Shown: in pieces, positions 1 through 9,037 of the stretch
Layout: every line of letters begins with the position of its first letter
Position numbering within the stretch: the stretch's first letter is position 1
From: an uncultured Bartonella sp.
GTDB lineage: Bacteria; Pseudomonadota; Alphaproteobacteria; Rhizobiales; Rhizobiaceae
Assembly (NCBI GenBank): GCA_946478235.1
Contig: CAMLBF010000004.1
Coordinates: 186,001 to 250,000, forward strand
Direction: 5' to 3'
Length of the DNA stretch: 64,000 nt
Program-made: the position numbers and the translations under genes
The notes under the pieces: model-generated
What the model saw: the letters and a program-made list of their open reading frames with translations, nothing else
Database searches by the model: none
What the model was told of the DNA's origin: nothing

Positions 1-143
1 TACATAAAATGATTGCTCGTGGTAACAAACCTGACTTAATAGGTCTTGGCTTTGACTGTCAACAAGTTCAATCAATACCAGCAGAACCACACGATCAACC
101 TTTAGCTATGATATTAACGGAAAGTGGTTTGCGGAATTTTTAA
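1..143 (+). CDS. 5-formyltetrahydrofolate cyclo-ligase, C-terminal end (partial)
   Basis: The reading frame is open from the window edge to TAA at 141-143, so only the last ~46 residues are visible. They read through a GLGFDCQQV stretch and an EPHDQPLAMILTESG end, which match the C-terminus of the YgfA/5-FCL family. That enzyme uses ATP to convert 5-formyl-THF to 5,10-methenyl-THF in one-carbon metabolism. The active-site region lies outside the window. The gene ends 20 bp before ymdB on the same strand, and cyclo-ligase followed by ymdB is a common order in Rhizobiales, which supports the call. Confidence 0.75.
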   Translation, partial: HKMIARGNKPDLIGLGFDCQQVQSIPAEPHDQPLAMILTESGLRNF

Positions 144-163
144 AAATATGATTAGAACGAAAT

Positions 164-985
164 ATGAGATTTTTGTTTTTAGGCGATATTGTTGGTAAAA
201 CTGGACGCACGGCAGTTTATAATAAGCTACCGGGTCTGATAGAAGATTTGCGTTTAGATTTTGTGGTCATCAATGGTGAAAATGCAGCATCTGGTTTTGG
301 TATTACTGAGCGGATTTATAACGAAATATTAGATGCTGGTGCAGACGTTGTTACAACAGGGAACCATGCTTTTGATCAAAAGGAAACGCTCAACTATGCA
401 AATCATTCTGATCGGTTTTTAAGACCAGCTAATTTCCCTCGTGGAACGGCAGGTAAAGGCTCAGGAATATATATCGCTAAAAATGGTGCACGCGTACTTG
501 TTGCAAATGTTATGGGGCGTGTTTTTATGCATCCCGATCTTGATGATCCATTCGAGGCAGCCGAGAAAATTGTTGGAGATTGTCCTTTGGGCGAACAAGC
601 TGACGCTATAATTTTCGATTTTCATGCCGAAGCAACAAGTGAAAAACAATGTTTTGGCCATTTCTTGGATGGTCGTGCCAGTGTTGTGGTGGGAACGCAT
701 ACCCATGTACCTACGGCAGATGCTCACATTCTTAATAATGGCACCGCCTACATGTCTGATGCTGGTATGTGCGGTGATTATGATTCGTCACTTGGAATGG
801 ATAAGGAAGAACCACTCAATCGTTTTGTGACAAAGGTACCACGTGGGCGATATGAACCAGCCCATGGGCCAGCGACAATATGCGGATTAGCGGTCGAGAT
901 TTCTGATCGAACGGGTTTGGCTGAAAAGGTATCGCCCTTACGTCTTGGCCCATTGTTGCAAGAAATTACGCCAGATTTTTGGTGA
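164..985 (+). CDS. ymdB: YmdB-family metallophosphoesterase
   Basis: This 273-residue cytosolic protein belongs to the TIGR00282/YmdB calcineurin-like phosphoesterase family and has its usual length. Metal-binding motifs are visible in order: GDIVG with Asp8, NGEN with Glu39/Asn40, TTGNHAFD with Asn67/His68, a DFHAE motif near residue 150, and GTHTHVPTAD near residue 177. B. subtilis YmdB hydrolyses 2',3'-cAMP and affects RNA turnover and biofilm decisions; the role in alphaproteobacteria is not established. It sits between the cyclo-ligase gene and yebC, all on the plus strand. No strong Shine-Dalgarno is seen, but the start fits the conserved N-terminus. Confidence 0.9.
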   Translation: MRFLFLGDIVGKTGRTAVYNKLPGLIEDLRLDFVVINGENAASGFGITERIYNEILDAGADVVTTGNHAFDQKETLNYANHSDRFLRPANFPRGTAGKGSGIYIAKNGARVLVANVMGRVFMHPDLDDPFEAAEKIVGDCPLGEQADAIIFDFHAEATSEKQCFGHFLDGRASVVVGTHTHVPTADAHILNNGTAYMSDAGMCGDYDSSLGMDKEEPLNRFVTKVPRGRYEPAHGPATICGLAVEISDRTGLAEKVSPLRLGPLLQEITPDFW

Positions 986-1116
986 GTTTTAGCGCATCTC
1001 TTTACCTTTTAGCCAGTTTTCCGTATAAGACGTTCATTCTGATTTTTTTGAAATGCTTTCCGATAAGGGTATGCAGGTATGCGTTGCCGTTATCGAACAA
1101 CCTCGAAAGGTGAGCC

Positions 1117-1866
1117 ATGGCAGGCCATTCACAATTTAAGAACATTATGCATCGTAAAGGTCGTCAAGATGCCGTCCGTTCAAAGATGTTTTCTAAACTT
1201 GCTCGCGAAATTACTGTTGCTGCCAAGCAAGGAACACCTGATCCTGCAATGAATCCACGTTTAAGATTGGCTGTTCAAAATGCTAGAGCCCAGTCTATGC
1301 CTAAAGATAATATCGAGCGGGCTATCAAAAAAGCTTCAGGTGGAGATTCTGAGAACTATGAAGAAGTACGTTATGAAGGCTACGGCCCAGCAGGTGTAGC
1401 CGTTATTGTTGAGGCTTTAACCGATAATAGAAATCGTACGGCTTCAAATGTTCGTGCTGCATTTACAAAATCTGGTGGTGCTTTAGGTGAAACCGGTTCT
1501 GTAGGCTTTATGTTCAACCGCGTTGGTGAAATTGTCTACAAGTTAGAAGTTGGTGATGCTGACAAGGTAATGGAAGCAGCTATTGAAGCTGGTGCTGATG
1601 ATGTTCAATCTGATGATGAAGAACATGTCATTATCTGTGCTTTTGAAAATATTGGTGAAGTTTCAAAGGCATTGGAAGCATCTTTGGGTGAGGCCGAATC
1701 AGTTAAAACTGTTTGGAAGCCGACGACTGGTACACCGGTTGATCAGGAAAAAGCAGAATCTGTTTTGCGGTTGATTTCAACGCTTGAAGACGATGATGAT
1801 GTACAGAACGTTTACGCAAACTTGGAAGTAAGCGATGAAGTTCTAGCAAAGCTATCAGACGAATAG
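1117..1866 (+). CDS. yebC: YebC/PmpR-family protein (transcription/translation factor)
   Basis: This 249-residue protein begins [19 protein letters not shown], the family's diagnostic N-terminus, and continues through the family core (residues ~20-240) to an acidic C-terminus. YebC/TACO1 proteins were described as DNA-binding regulators, and more recent work links them to translation of difficult (proline-rich) stretches. Which applies here cannot be told from sequence. The start is preceded by GAAAGGTGAGCC, a good ribosome-binding site. The gene is followed by a strong intrinsic terminator, so it ends its transcription unit. In many alphaproteobacteria yebC lies just before ruvC; here the ruv genes are about 9 kb downstream. 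Confidence 0.95.
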   Translation: MAGHSQFKNIMHRKGRQDAVRSKMFSKLAREITVAAKQGTPDPAMNPRLRLAVQNARAQSMPKDNIERAIKKASGGDSENYEEVRYEGYGPAGVAVIVEALTDNRNRTASNVRAAFTKSGGALGETGSVGFMFNRVGEIVYKLEVGDADKVMEAAIEAGADDVQSDDEEHVIICAFENIGEVSKALEASLGEAESVKTVWKPTTGTPVDQEKAESVLRLISTLEDDDDVQNVYANLEVSDEVLAKLSDE

Positions 1867-1898
1867 ATTTGATATCTTTTGGGTAATTTCAGTATTTA

Positions 1899-1927
1899 AA
1901 GCCGGTTCTTATGGAACCGGCTTTTTT
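1899..1927 (+). terminator. Rho-independent terminator after yebC
   Basis: A 10-bp perfect stem (AAGCCGGTTC / GAACCGGCTT) with a 4-5 nt loop is followed by a run of T. It lies 33 bp after the yebC stop codon. Confidence 0.85.
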
Positions 1928-2049
1928 ATTGCCATTCATTTTTTGTTTTAATCAAAGGATATAAAAGACTGAAGCTAACTTTTATAGATATTCAGCACCA
2001 TGAACTGCTTAATTAAGCATCTTAAATCATAATCCTTGATAGATGATAA

Positions 2050-2077
2050 TAAAAAACCCGCCTAAAGGCGGGTTTTA
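2050..2077 (-). terminator. Rho-independent terminator of rpmE
   Basis: The stem AAAACCCGCC / GGCGGGTTTT with loop TAAA is followed, on the minus strand, by a T-run. It lies about 20 bp beyond the rpmE stop. The symmetric A/T flanks could also let it work in the plus direction. Confidence 0.8.
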
Positions 2078-2096
2078 AACTAAATTTTGAATAATC

Positions 2097-2318
2097 TTAT
2101 AAGCCGAGATTACCAAAGCGGTTTTTGAATTTGGATACGCGACCACCACGGTCAACAAGAGTCTGAGATCCACCAGTCCATGCTGGATGTGTCGTTGGAT
2201 CGATATCAAGATTCATTGTATCACCTTCTTTACCCCATGTTGAACGGGTAAAGTATTCGGTACCATCTGTCATCACAACCTTAATAGTGTGGTAATCTGG
2301 ATGAATATCAGCTTTCAT
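2097..2318 (-). CDS. rpmE: 50S ribosomal protein L31
   Basis: This 73-residue protein starts [19 protein letters not shown], typical of bacterial L31, and carries the HPAWTGG and [11 protein letters not shown] motifs. It has no cysteine, so it is the zinc-free (C-) type usual in alphaproteobacteria and not the CxxC zinc form. L31 bridges the two ribosomal subunits. The gene is monocistronic, has its own terminator downstream, and is divergent from the ABC exporter gene that starts at 2457. Confidence 0.97.
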   Translation of the reverse strand: MKADIHPDYHTIKVVMTDGTEYFTRSTWGKEGDTMNLDIDPTTHPAWTGGSQTLVDRGGRVSKFKNRFGNLGL

Positions 2319-2456
2319 AACGCAAACTTCCTGCTTTTAACTGTAACGAACGGCTGTTTGATGCATTTTCATGATGCGATCCGTTCATCTATTTGATAAA
2401 CAAAGCCCGGTATTAGCCGGAATTCGACAAAAATCTGGTTTTGCCTATACATCAGC

Positions 2457-4280
2457 ATGAACAATAGTACAAGGGTACAATCGAATATGGATAAGCATAG
2501 CGGTACGGAAAATGTCAGAAAAATGCCATCTGAACAGCCGAAACGCAATTTACGTCCTTTATCAGCGTTACAACCATATATATTTCGGTATAAAAAATTG
2601 GCGTTAGCAGCGGCTATATCACTCATTGTTGCTGCTCTGGTGATGTTGGCACTACCTATTGCTATTCGCCGTATGCTTGATCATGGTTTTACCGCCAGTG
2701 ATGGCGCAATGATCAATTCCTATTTTGGTGTATTATTTCTTCTCGCGGGAATTTTAGCGGTTGCTTCGGCAGGGCGTTATTATTCAGTGATTACTCTTGG
2801 CGAGCATGTTGTTGCAGATCTTCGACGTGATGTATTTGCTCATATTATTAGTTTATCGCCAGAGTTTTTTGATAAATCACGGTCAGGTGAAATTATTTCA
2901 CGCTTATCTGCTGATACAACGCAGGTTAAATCAGCTGTTGGTGCGACTGCGTCTGTTGCTTTGCGTAATATCATAATGGCTGTCGGTGCTGTCATTATGA
3001 TGATATTTACCAGCCCGAAGCTATCGGCAATGGTTCTTGTCGCTATCCCTATTGTTGTTATACCGCTTATTGTATTTGGTCGTAAGGTCCGTGCACGTAC
3101 CCGACAAGCCCAGGATCGTCTTGCTGATGCAACAGCATTAGCTTCTGAACAGGTTGGGGCAATTCGTACAATACAAGCGTTTACGGCTGAGAAAATTGTT
3201 AATGATCGATTCTCTTTTTTAATAGAACGTGCGTTTCAATCTGCCAGAGGATCTATTTTATCGCGTGCAGGATTGACAGCTTTTGCGATATTTCTTGTTT
3301 TCGGTAGTGTTGTTGCTGTTTTGTGGATTGGTTCCAACGATGTTTTAGATAAAACCATGACAGCAGGTACATTAGGACAATTTGTTCTTTACGCTGTTTT
3401 TGGTGCAAGCGCTTTTGGCCAACTATCTGAAGTTGGTGCAGAATTAGCGCAGGCTGCTGGTGCAGCTGAAAGGTTGGCAGAACTTCTCTTGGAAAAAACA
3501 ACCATTAGTGTTCCTGCTTTACCTAAGAATATGCCAATTCCAGCAAAAGGAGCTGTTGCTTTTAATCACATTGATTTCGCATACCCTACACGTCTGTCAC
3601 AACCAGTCTTGCATGATCTAAGTTTTACTGTAAATCCTGGAGAGACAGTCGCGTTTGTAGGGCCATCGGGCGCTGGTAAAAGCACAATATTTTCTCTTTT
3701 ATTGCGGTTTTATGATCCTCAAAAAGGAACAATCTGTTTTGATGATGTTCCAGTTTCACAGGTTGATCTCCATGAATTGCGTTCTCGTATAGCGTATGTG
3801 CCTCAAGATGTAGCTATTTTTGATGGCTCGTTACGAGATAATATTGCTTTTGGAAATACGAATGTTGACGATGCCAAAATTGAAGCAGCCGCGCAGGCAG
3901 CTCATGCATTGGATTTCATTCATGCTTTAAAAGATGGCTTTGATACTCAAGTTGGTGAACGTGGTGTAACACTATCTGGTGGGCAGAAACAGCGTGTCGC
4001 TATCGCACGGGCAATTTTACGCGATGCACCTCTCTTGCTTCTTGACGAAGCAACATCTGCACTTGATGCGGAAAGTGAAATGCTGGTTCAAAAAGCACTC
4101 GAACGTTTGATGGAAAATCGTACAACGTTGGTTATTGCACATAGATTGGCAACAGTTTTGAAGGCTGATCGCATCATTGTTCTGGATAAAGGGATGATAG
4201 CAGAAGAAGGGACACATGATGAACTTGTGGCACGAGATGGATTATATGCGCGTCTCGCTAAATTGCAGTTTTCGAATTAA
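2457..4280 (+). CDS. ABC exporter, fused membrane and ATPase domains
   Basis: This 607-residue half-transporter is of the MsbA/multidrug type. A hydrophilic N-terminus of ~40 residues is followed by a six-helix membrane domain (~45-340) and a nucleotide-binding domain (~365-600). The NBD shows Walker A GPSGAGKS (~402), signature LSGGQKQR (~506), Walker B LLLLDEATSALD (~524) and the H-loop VIAHRLAT (~558). It should dimerise in the inner membrane and export a hydrophobic substrate; lipid or drug is possible but the substrate cannot be read from sequence. The position next to rpmE is common in Rhizobiales. In-frame ATG 2487 is an alternative start. The FAD oxidoreductase gene follows after 8 bp. 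Confidence 0.9.
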   Translation: MNNSTRVQSNMDKHSGTENVRKMPSEQPKRNLRPLSALQPYIFRYKKLALAAAISLIVAALVMLALPIAIRRMLDHGFTASDGAMINSYFGVLFLLAGILAVASAGRYYSVITLGEHVVADLRRDVFAHIISLSPEFFDKSRSGEIISRLSADTTQVKSAVGATASVALRNIIMAVGAVIMMIFTSPKLSAMVLVAIPIVVIPLIVFGRKVRARTRQAQDRLADATALASEQVGAIRTIQAFTAEKIVNDRFSFLIERAFQSARGSILSRAGLTAFAIFLVFGSVVAVLWIGSNDVLDKTMTAGTLGQFVLYAVFGASAFGQLSEVGAELAQAAGAAERLAELLLEKTTISVPALPKNMPIPAKGAVAFNHIDFAYPTRLSQPVLHDLSFTVNPGETVAFVGPSGAGKSTIFSLLLRFYDPQKGTICFDDVPVSQVDLHELRSRIAYVPQDVAIFDGSLRDNIAFGNTNVDDAKIEAAAQAAHALDFIHALKDGFDTQVGERGVTLSGGQKQRVAIARAILRDAPLLLLDEATSALDAESEMLVQKALERLMENRTTLVIAHRLATVLKADRIIVLDKGMIAEEGTHDELVARDGLYARLAKLQFSN

Positions 4281-4288
4281 ACATTTAA

Positions 4289-5626
4289 ATGGATAAATTT
4301 AAAATGGCTCGTATACATCAAGTGCCGCGTATAGACGGCGCATCTGGGTGGTATAAAACGGCACCGGATCACAATGCCAAACTTGGTGATCCACTAATTG
4401 GCGAAAAAGAATTTGATTTCCTAATCATTGGCGCCGGATTTATAGGGTTATCCTTGGCGCATAGATTAGCTGAACGCCTACCAGACGTAACAATTGCAAT
4501 ATTAGATGCTTTAAAGGTTGGCCAAGGCACATCTGGTCGTAACGCTGGTTTTATTATCGATGTACCACATAATGTTGATGGTGGTAAAACCGAACCAGAG
4601 CATGATCAAAAATTATTCAAATTAAACAATTTTGCTATTCAACATTTGTCAGACTTTAAAGATAGATTTAGCATATCATGTGATTGGCAAAATGCTGGCA
4701 AATATATGGCAGCGCATGAAACGAAAAATCTCAAGGGGCTTGATCATTTTGTAAAACAACTCACTGCAGATGGGTTTGAATATGAGGATATTTGTGGAGA
4801 GACGTTAAATAAAAGACTAGGAACGTCTTATTACCAACGAGCTATTTATACGAAGGGCAATATCTTAGTTAATCCCGCTGCTTTGATACGCGGAATTGCG
4901 AAAGCTCTTCCTCCATCTGTTTCGCTCTATGAAAATAGTGCAGTCACAGAGATCAATTATAGCTCTAAACATACAATCAAAACTTCCAACGGCGTTATAA
5001 AAGCTAAATTTGTCATTCAGGCAGGCAATATATTTAATAGTGAATTTGGATATTTGAAAAATCGTTTGGCGCCTGTTTATACATATGCCAGCCTCACTAA
5101 GCCGTTGAGTGAGAAAGAGGTACAACAATATTTTTCTGATGTCGTCCCTTGGGGAATCACATCGGCTCATCCTGCAGGTACTACGGTGCGTTATACGTTG
5201 GATAAACGGATATTTGTTCGCAATATATTGCGTTTTGCTCCGTCATTGACAACAAACGAAATGGATTTGAAATTAGCATTCAATCAACACCGGAAGTCTT
5301 TTGAAAACCGGTTTCCGCAGCTTTCTCATATTGAATTTGATTATACTTGGGGTGGAATGATTGCTGTTACTCTTAATCAGCATTCTGTTTTTAAACAACC
5401 AGCTGACAATATTCTTATATTGAACGGTTGTAATGGTGTTGGTCTCGCTAAGGGAACTTATCTCGGATATTACGCTGCAGACTGTATCTGCGGTGATGAT
5501 AATGAAAATATTCGTTTTATTAAAGAAAATAGCCATCCTAGCTTTATCGTTCCTGATCCTATTCGGTCAATGGTTGCGCGATATAGATTAAGGAAGGAAC
5601 AGCAAATGGCAGGTGGGGATATTTAG
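4289..5626 (+). CDS. FAD-dependent oxidoreductase (DAO/DadA superfamily)
   Basis: This 445-residue protein carries the FAD-binding Rossmann motif IIGAGFIGLSLAHRLAE (~46-62), a GTSGRNAGF segment (~79-87) and a C-terminal GCNGVGLAKG flavin-contact motif. These place it in the D-amino-acid oxidase family, closest in style to gamma-glutamylputrescine oxidase or amine-oxidising members. The ~45-residue extension before the Rossmann fold is usual for that subgroup. No signal peptide is visible. The start at 4289 lies 8 bp after the exporter gene, suggesting co-transcription; ATG 4304 is an alternative start. The substrate is unknown; an amine or amino acid is inferred from family only. Confidence 0.8.
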   Translation: MDKFKMARIHQVPRIDGASGWYKTAPDHNAKLGDPLIGEKEFDFLIIGAGFIGLSLAHRLAERLPDVTIAILDALKVGQGTSGRNAGFIIDVPHNVDGGKTEPEHDQKLFKLNNFAIQHLSDFKDRFSISCDWQNAGKYMAAHETKNLKGLDHFVKQLTADGFEYEDICGETLNKRLGTSYYQRAIYTKGNILVNPAALIRGIAKALPPSVSLYENSAVTEINYSSKHTIKTSNGVIKAKFVIQAGNIFNSEFGYLKNRLAPVYTYASLTKPLSEKEVQQYFSDVVPWGITSAHPAGTTVRYTLDKRIFVRNILRFAPSLTTNEMDLKLAFNQHRKSFENRFPQLSHIEFDYTWGGMIAVTLNQHSVFKQPADNILILNGCNGVGLAKGTYLGYYAADCICGDDNENIRFIKENSHPSFIVPDPIRSMVARYRLRKEQQMAGGDI

Positions 5627-5638
5627 TTACAATGTATT

Positions 5639-5670
5639 AAGCTTTCCGAATGATTAATCCGGAAAGCTTT
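5639..5670. terminator. Hairpin between convergent genes
   Basis: A 10-bp stem (AAGCTTTCCG / CGGAAAGCTT) with an 11-nt loop lies 13 bp after the oxidoreductase stop and before the end of suhB on the other strand. The T-tracts are short, so termination strength is uncertain. Its location suggests a shared bidirectional terminator. Confidence 0.55.
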
Positions 5671-5713
5671 CATATTCATTGTTCGTGACTAATATTGAAG
5701 AGGTCAATTTGCC

Positions 5714-6505
5714 TTAAATGGGTTTTTTAACCGTTTTCATCAATGCGCCGTGAACAAACTCATTACCTGCTATGATATTTTTCTTTGCGAAAATATCCTG
5801 CCCACCGTCTTTATCAGAAACAAAACCGCCGGCTTCACGCACCATTAATAGCCCAGCGGCCATATCCCAAGGTTGTAGATTATCTTCCCAGAAACCATCG
5901 AGACGGCCAGCGGCAACATAAGCGAGGTCTATAGCAGCTGCTCCCATGCGTCTAATGCCTGCGACTTCAGCCATTACATTGCGTAATTCAACAAGGTATT
6001 GTCCATGATGCCCACGCCCTAGATGTGGTATACCTGTACCGATTACACAATCTTCAAGCTTGCGTCGGTTGGCTACGCGCATGCGTCGGTCGTTTAGAAA
6101 TACACCGCCGCCACGTTCAGCCGTGAACAATTCATCAAGGGCGGGGTTATAGATCACGCCTGCAACGATTTGTCCTTGTCTCTCCATTGCAATGGAAACA
6201 CCAAAAAAAGGTATTCCATGGAGAAAATTGGTTGTTCCATCAAGTGGGTCGACAATAAAACGGTGTTGAGCATCGCTACCGATAATCTCGCCAGATTCTT
6301 CCATGAGAAAGCCGTAATCAGGGCGAGCTTTCATCAGTTCATTCTTGACAATATCTTCGGCTTTACGATCAGCCTGGCTGACATAGTCAGCAGGACCCTT
6401 CAAAGAAACTTGCAGATTTTGTACTTCGCCATAGTCACGGGCAAGGGAGCGGCCAGCTTTCATAGCCGCTTGCACCATGACATTCATTATCGCAGAACGC
6501 GCCAT
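5714..6505 (-). CDS. suhB: Inositol monophosphatase family protein (SuhB-like)
   Basis: This 263-residue protein has the full IMPase signature. EESGEI lies near residue 69, DPLDGTTNFLHGIPFFGVSIA near 86-106, and WDMAAGLLMVREAGG near 213. These provide the Mg2+-binding Glu/Asp residues and the phosphatase active site. The family hydrolyses inositol-1-phosphate and related sugar phosphates; E. coli SuhB also joins rRNA antitermination complexes. It lies 12 bp downstream of efp on the same strand, the standard rhizobial efp-suhB pair, so it is probably co-transcribed. Confidence 0.93.
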   Translation of the reverse strand: MARSAIMNVMVQAAMKAGRSLARDYGEVQNLQVSLKGPADYVSQADRKAEDIVKNELMKARPDYGFLMEESGEIIGSDAQHRFIVDPLDGTTNFLHGIPFFGVSIAMERQGQIVAGVIYNPALDELFTAERGGGVFLNDRRMRVANRRKLEDCVIGTGIPHLGRGHHGQYLVELRNVMAEVAGIRRMGAAAIDLAYVAAGRLDGFWEDNLQPWDMAAGLLMVREAGGFVSDKDGGQDIFAKKNIIAGNEFVHGALMKTVKKPI

Positions 6506-6517
6506 TAATTTAACCTT

Positions 6518-7081
6518 TTAATCTGCACGACGCAGATAAATGAGTTCATTTGTGTCAACCACAACCCGTTCACCTGAAGAAATAAATGGCGGAACGAGTA
6601 TGCGGATACCATTTTCTAAAACAGCAGGTTTATATGAGGATGCTGCTGTTTGTCCTTTAACAACTGGATCGGCTTCAGTTATTGTTAGAGTTACCTGATC
6701 CGGTAGATCTATACCAATTGGCTTTTCTTCATAAAGTTCAACTGTTACAGTCATGCCATCTTGTAGAAAAGCAGCACGTTCACCAACAAAATCTTTTTGC
6801 AGCTCGAGTTGTGCAAACGTTTCTGAATCCATGAAAACCAGTGTGTCACCTTGTTCATATAGGAACGTATAATCCTTTTGTTCAAGTCTGACTTTTTCAA
6901 CTGTTTCGGCTGCACGGAAGCGTTCGTTAAGTTTAGTGCCATCAAGAAGGTTTTTCAGTTCAACCTGATTGAAGGCGCCACCTTTTCCAGGCTTAACAGC
7001 ATTGCATTTAACAGCTACCCAAAGGCTACCGTTGTGTTCGATAACATTACCCGGGCGGATTTCATTACCATTAATCTTCAT
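6518..7081 (-). CDS. efp: Translation elongation factor P
   Basis: This 187-residue protein has normal EF-P length and three beta-barrel domains. The N-terminal loop VKPGKGGAF presents Lys33, equivalent to the E. coli Lys34 that EpmA modifies. EF-P relieves ribosome stalling at consecutive prolines. The C-terminal GERVVVDT motif is present. The gene is followed closely by suhB. Upstream, a 14-bp perfect palindrome lies at 7124-7137. Confidence 0.96.
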   Translation of the reverse strand: MKINGNEIRPGNVIEHNGSLWVAVKCNAVKPGKGGAFNQVELKNLLDGTKLNERFRAAETVEKVRLEQKDYTFLYEQGDTLVFMDSETFAQLELQKDFVGERAAFLQDGMTVTVELYEEKPIGIDLPDQVTLTITEADPVVKGQTAASSYKPAVLENGIRILVPPFISSGERVVVDTNELIYLRRAD

Positions 7082-7123
7082 ATTTCTGATCCAATATTTG
7101 ATTATTTCTGGATAAGGACATCG

Positions 7124-7137
7124 GCAGGACGTCCTGC
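7124..7137. repeat. Perfect 14-bp palindrome in the efp upstream region
   Basis: GCAGGACGTCCTGC is self-complementary with no spacer and lies 43 bp upstream of the efp start codon on the minus strand. It could be an operator, a leader hairpin or chance. A handful of palindromes this size are expected in 64 kb, although the G+C content is high for this AT-rich context. Confidence 0.3.
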
Positions 7138-7190
7138 ATTAGCGTTTCAAGACCATAAAAATCGTCCAGAAGCAAGGGGATACGTAAAAT

Positions 7191-8177
7191 TTAAAGTGTT
7201 GGTATGAGTTGAGCAGCCTTTTTACGTGCCTCGTCTAATTGTTCGTCAGACATGCCTTCCAACATCGATTCTAGATCTGGAGCTTCCATGTTTGCTTGTT
7301 TTGCAACCATATACCATGCCGCGGCCATCACCGTATCGCCATCCGTTCCGATTCCATCCCGATAAAGTCTTGCTAAATTAATCTGTGCTGGAGCTATCAT
7401 TTTACTGGCATCAAACCGTAAAAGGTTGAATGCTCCTTGATAATCCCGAGGTCCACCTCGTCCTTCTATCATCCATTTAGCAAGCATAATTTGCGCTGGT
7501 ACATGGTCTTTTGCCGACGCTGCTTCTAATAATTTTCTCGCACTATTATCATCTTTGGGACGTTTTGGTGTCCCATGTGCTAATATTTGGCTAGCAGCAA
7601 ATGCAGCATCCGGATCCCCCAACGCTGCACCTTTTAAGAAATAGGCCAATCCAATTTCCAAAGCGTCATCGCCGCGTGTTTTGTTCATAACAAGTTGACC
7701 ATAGTAAAAGAATGCCTCGGGCACTTTGGCCTCCATGGCTTTCCTCACATACTCTTCACCTTCCGCTTGATCTTTTTTGACATAGTTGCCATTAAAAACC
7801 ATAAGGCCGTACCGTAACTCGGCTTGTGGGTCACCTTGTTTTGCTGCGCGTCCAAACCATAATGCAGCTCTCGCACCATCAAGTGTTACGGCATAACCCT
7901 CTGTATACATACGCCCAAGCAAAGTTTGTGCTGTAGGATCACCACTTTCAGCTCTTTTTAAAGCCTCAAGAAATGCCGTCATGTAATTACCAGCGTTATA
8001 ATTATCATATGCGCTGTCATAATCGCCAGGCTTTAGGAAGTCATTCTTGCCATCTTGTTGTGTTGTTGTTGGTTTGGAACTTCTTTCAGAAGCTTTTTGG
8101 GAAGCATCATTTGCAGCATAAGTTGATAACGGAATAAACAGTGAAAAAGATAAGGCGATACTTGCAATGACTTTCAT
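7191..8177 (-). CDS. Sel1-like repeat protein, probably periplasmic
   Basis: This 328-residue protein begins with a clear signal peptide (MKVIASIALSFSLFIPLSTYAA, cleavage near residue 22). After a polar linker it has several Sel1/TPR-like repeats (~75-300), recognisable by spaced A-x-x-x-L-G-x-M-Y and A-A-x-W-x-x-x-A-A patterns. Such repeats form helical scaffolds for protein interaction; no enzymatic motif is seen. Its ATG overlaps the stop of the ThiE-like gene by ATGA, so the two are translationally coupled. The specific role is unknown. Confidence 0.8.
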   Translation of the reverse strand: MKVIASIALSFSLFIPLSTYAANDASQKASERSSKPTTTQQDGKNDFLKPGDYDSAYDNYNAGNYMTAFLEALKRAESGDPTAQTLLGRMYTEGYAVTLDGARAALWFGRAAKQGDPQAELRYGLMVFNGNYVKKDQAEGEEYVRKAMEAKVPEAFFYYGQLVMNKTRGDDALEIGLAYFLKGAALGDPDAAFAASQILAHGTPKRPKDDNSARKLLEAASAKDHVPAQIMLAKWMIEGRGGPRDYQGAFNLLRFDASKMIAPAQINLARLYRDGIGTDGDTVMAAAWYMVAKQANMEAPDLESMLEGMSDEQLDEARKKAAQLIPTL

Positions 8178-8833
8178 TCATGTCGCTCCATCTCAATACT
8201 ATCATTTTCATCTATGATATTAATGAGCTGATTGGTGATCTCTATAGGCGTCGACGAATTGAAAAGAACATCTTCAACAGAAATAAAATCAGCACCAGTA
8301 TCCAACGTTTGTTTAAAAGTTTCTACGCTAGCACCGGCTTGAACTATCGCAGGGATTTCCATCACTTCGGCCCACCAAGTGCCGAGTAATATATTACGTG
8401 GGTGTGGTTCTGGCTTTTTATCTGCTCCCAACTTTCCAAACATTAGATAATCAGGTTCAAATTCACCACTAACCATTGCACTATGTTTATCACGAAGATT
8501 ACCATAACCAACAATCATCGAATCACGACGCTTCCTAAGCGCTGTTTGTAAATCTTCAACTTTTCCTTCAAGATGAATACCATCAGCTTGAATGCGACCA
8601 GCGATACGACTGTCATTTGCAATCAGAAAAGCAATACCGTTGGATTGAATGGGTTCGATTAGAAGTTCAGAAACTTTCTGCAAATTGGCTTCATCATTTT
8701 CCGAATCATACATAATGATACTGGCAAAATGACCAAGAATTAGTGCATCAACTAGCTGATTTTTATCTATTACACGGCGCGTATCGAGCGTCATAATCAG
8801 TTTTGGTTTAATACGGTTTATTTGTTCATTCAT
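8174..8833 (-). CDS. ThiE-superfamily TIM-barrel protein, probably not a true thiamine-phosphate synthase
   Basis: This 219-residue protein resembles thiamine-phosphate synthase through FLIANDSRIAGRIQADGIHLEG (~70-91) and a GYGNLRDKHSAM segment followed by DYLMFG. The canonical pyrophosphate-binding residues look changed: the usual S-x-H after the central glycine and the T-x-T-K loop are not evident. It is normally annotated as thiamine phosphate synthase in Rhizobiales, but a different role is likely. It is coupled by ATGA overlap to the Sel1 protein downstream and is divergent from opgC. Confidence 0.7.
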   Translation of the reverse strand: MNEQINRIKPKLIMTLDTRRVIDKNQLVDALILGHFASIIMYDSENDEANLQKVSELLIEPIQSNGIAFLIANDSRIAGRIQADGIHLEGKVEDLQTALRKRRDSMIVGYGNLRDKHSAMVSGEFEPDYLMFGKLGADKKPEPHPRNILLGTWWAEVMEIPAIVQAGASVETFKQTLDTGADFISVEDVLFNSSTPIEITNQLINIIDENDSIEMERHE

Positions 8834-9037
8834 GCTTCAATCTTACGTATACAAAAAGGACGAATTAGGGCAAATTATCATGCCAGTCCTAACCATTTCT
8901 TACAATGATTTCAGTGTGGAAAAAAATGTGATCGCCACTAAATGCAATTTCGACTCCATTTTTGATATAGATAAGACTAATAGACAAAGAAAGAATTTAT
9001 TAACGAATTGCATACGCCGAATGAGGGCTGGTGAAAC

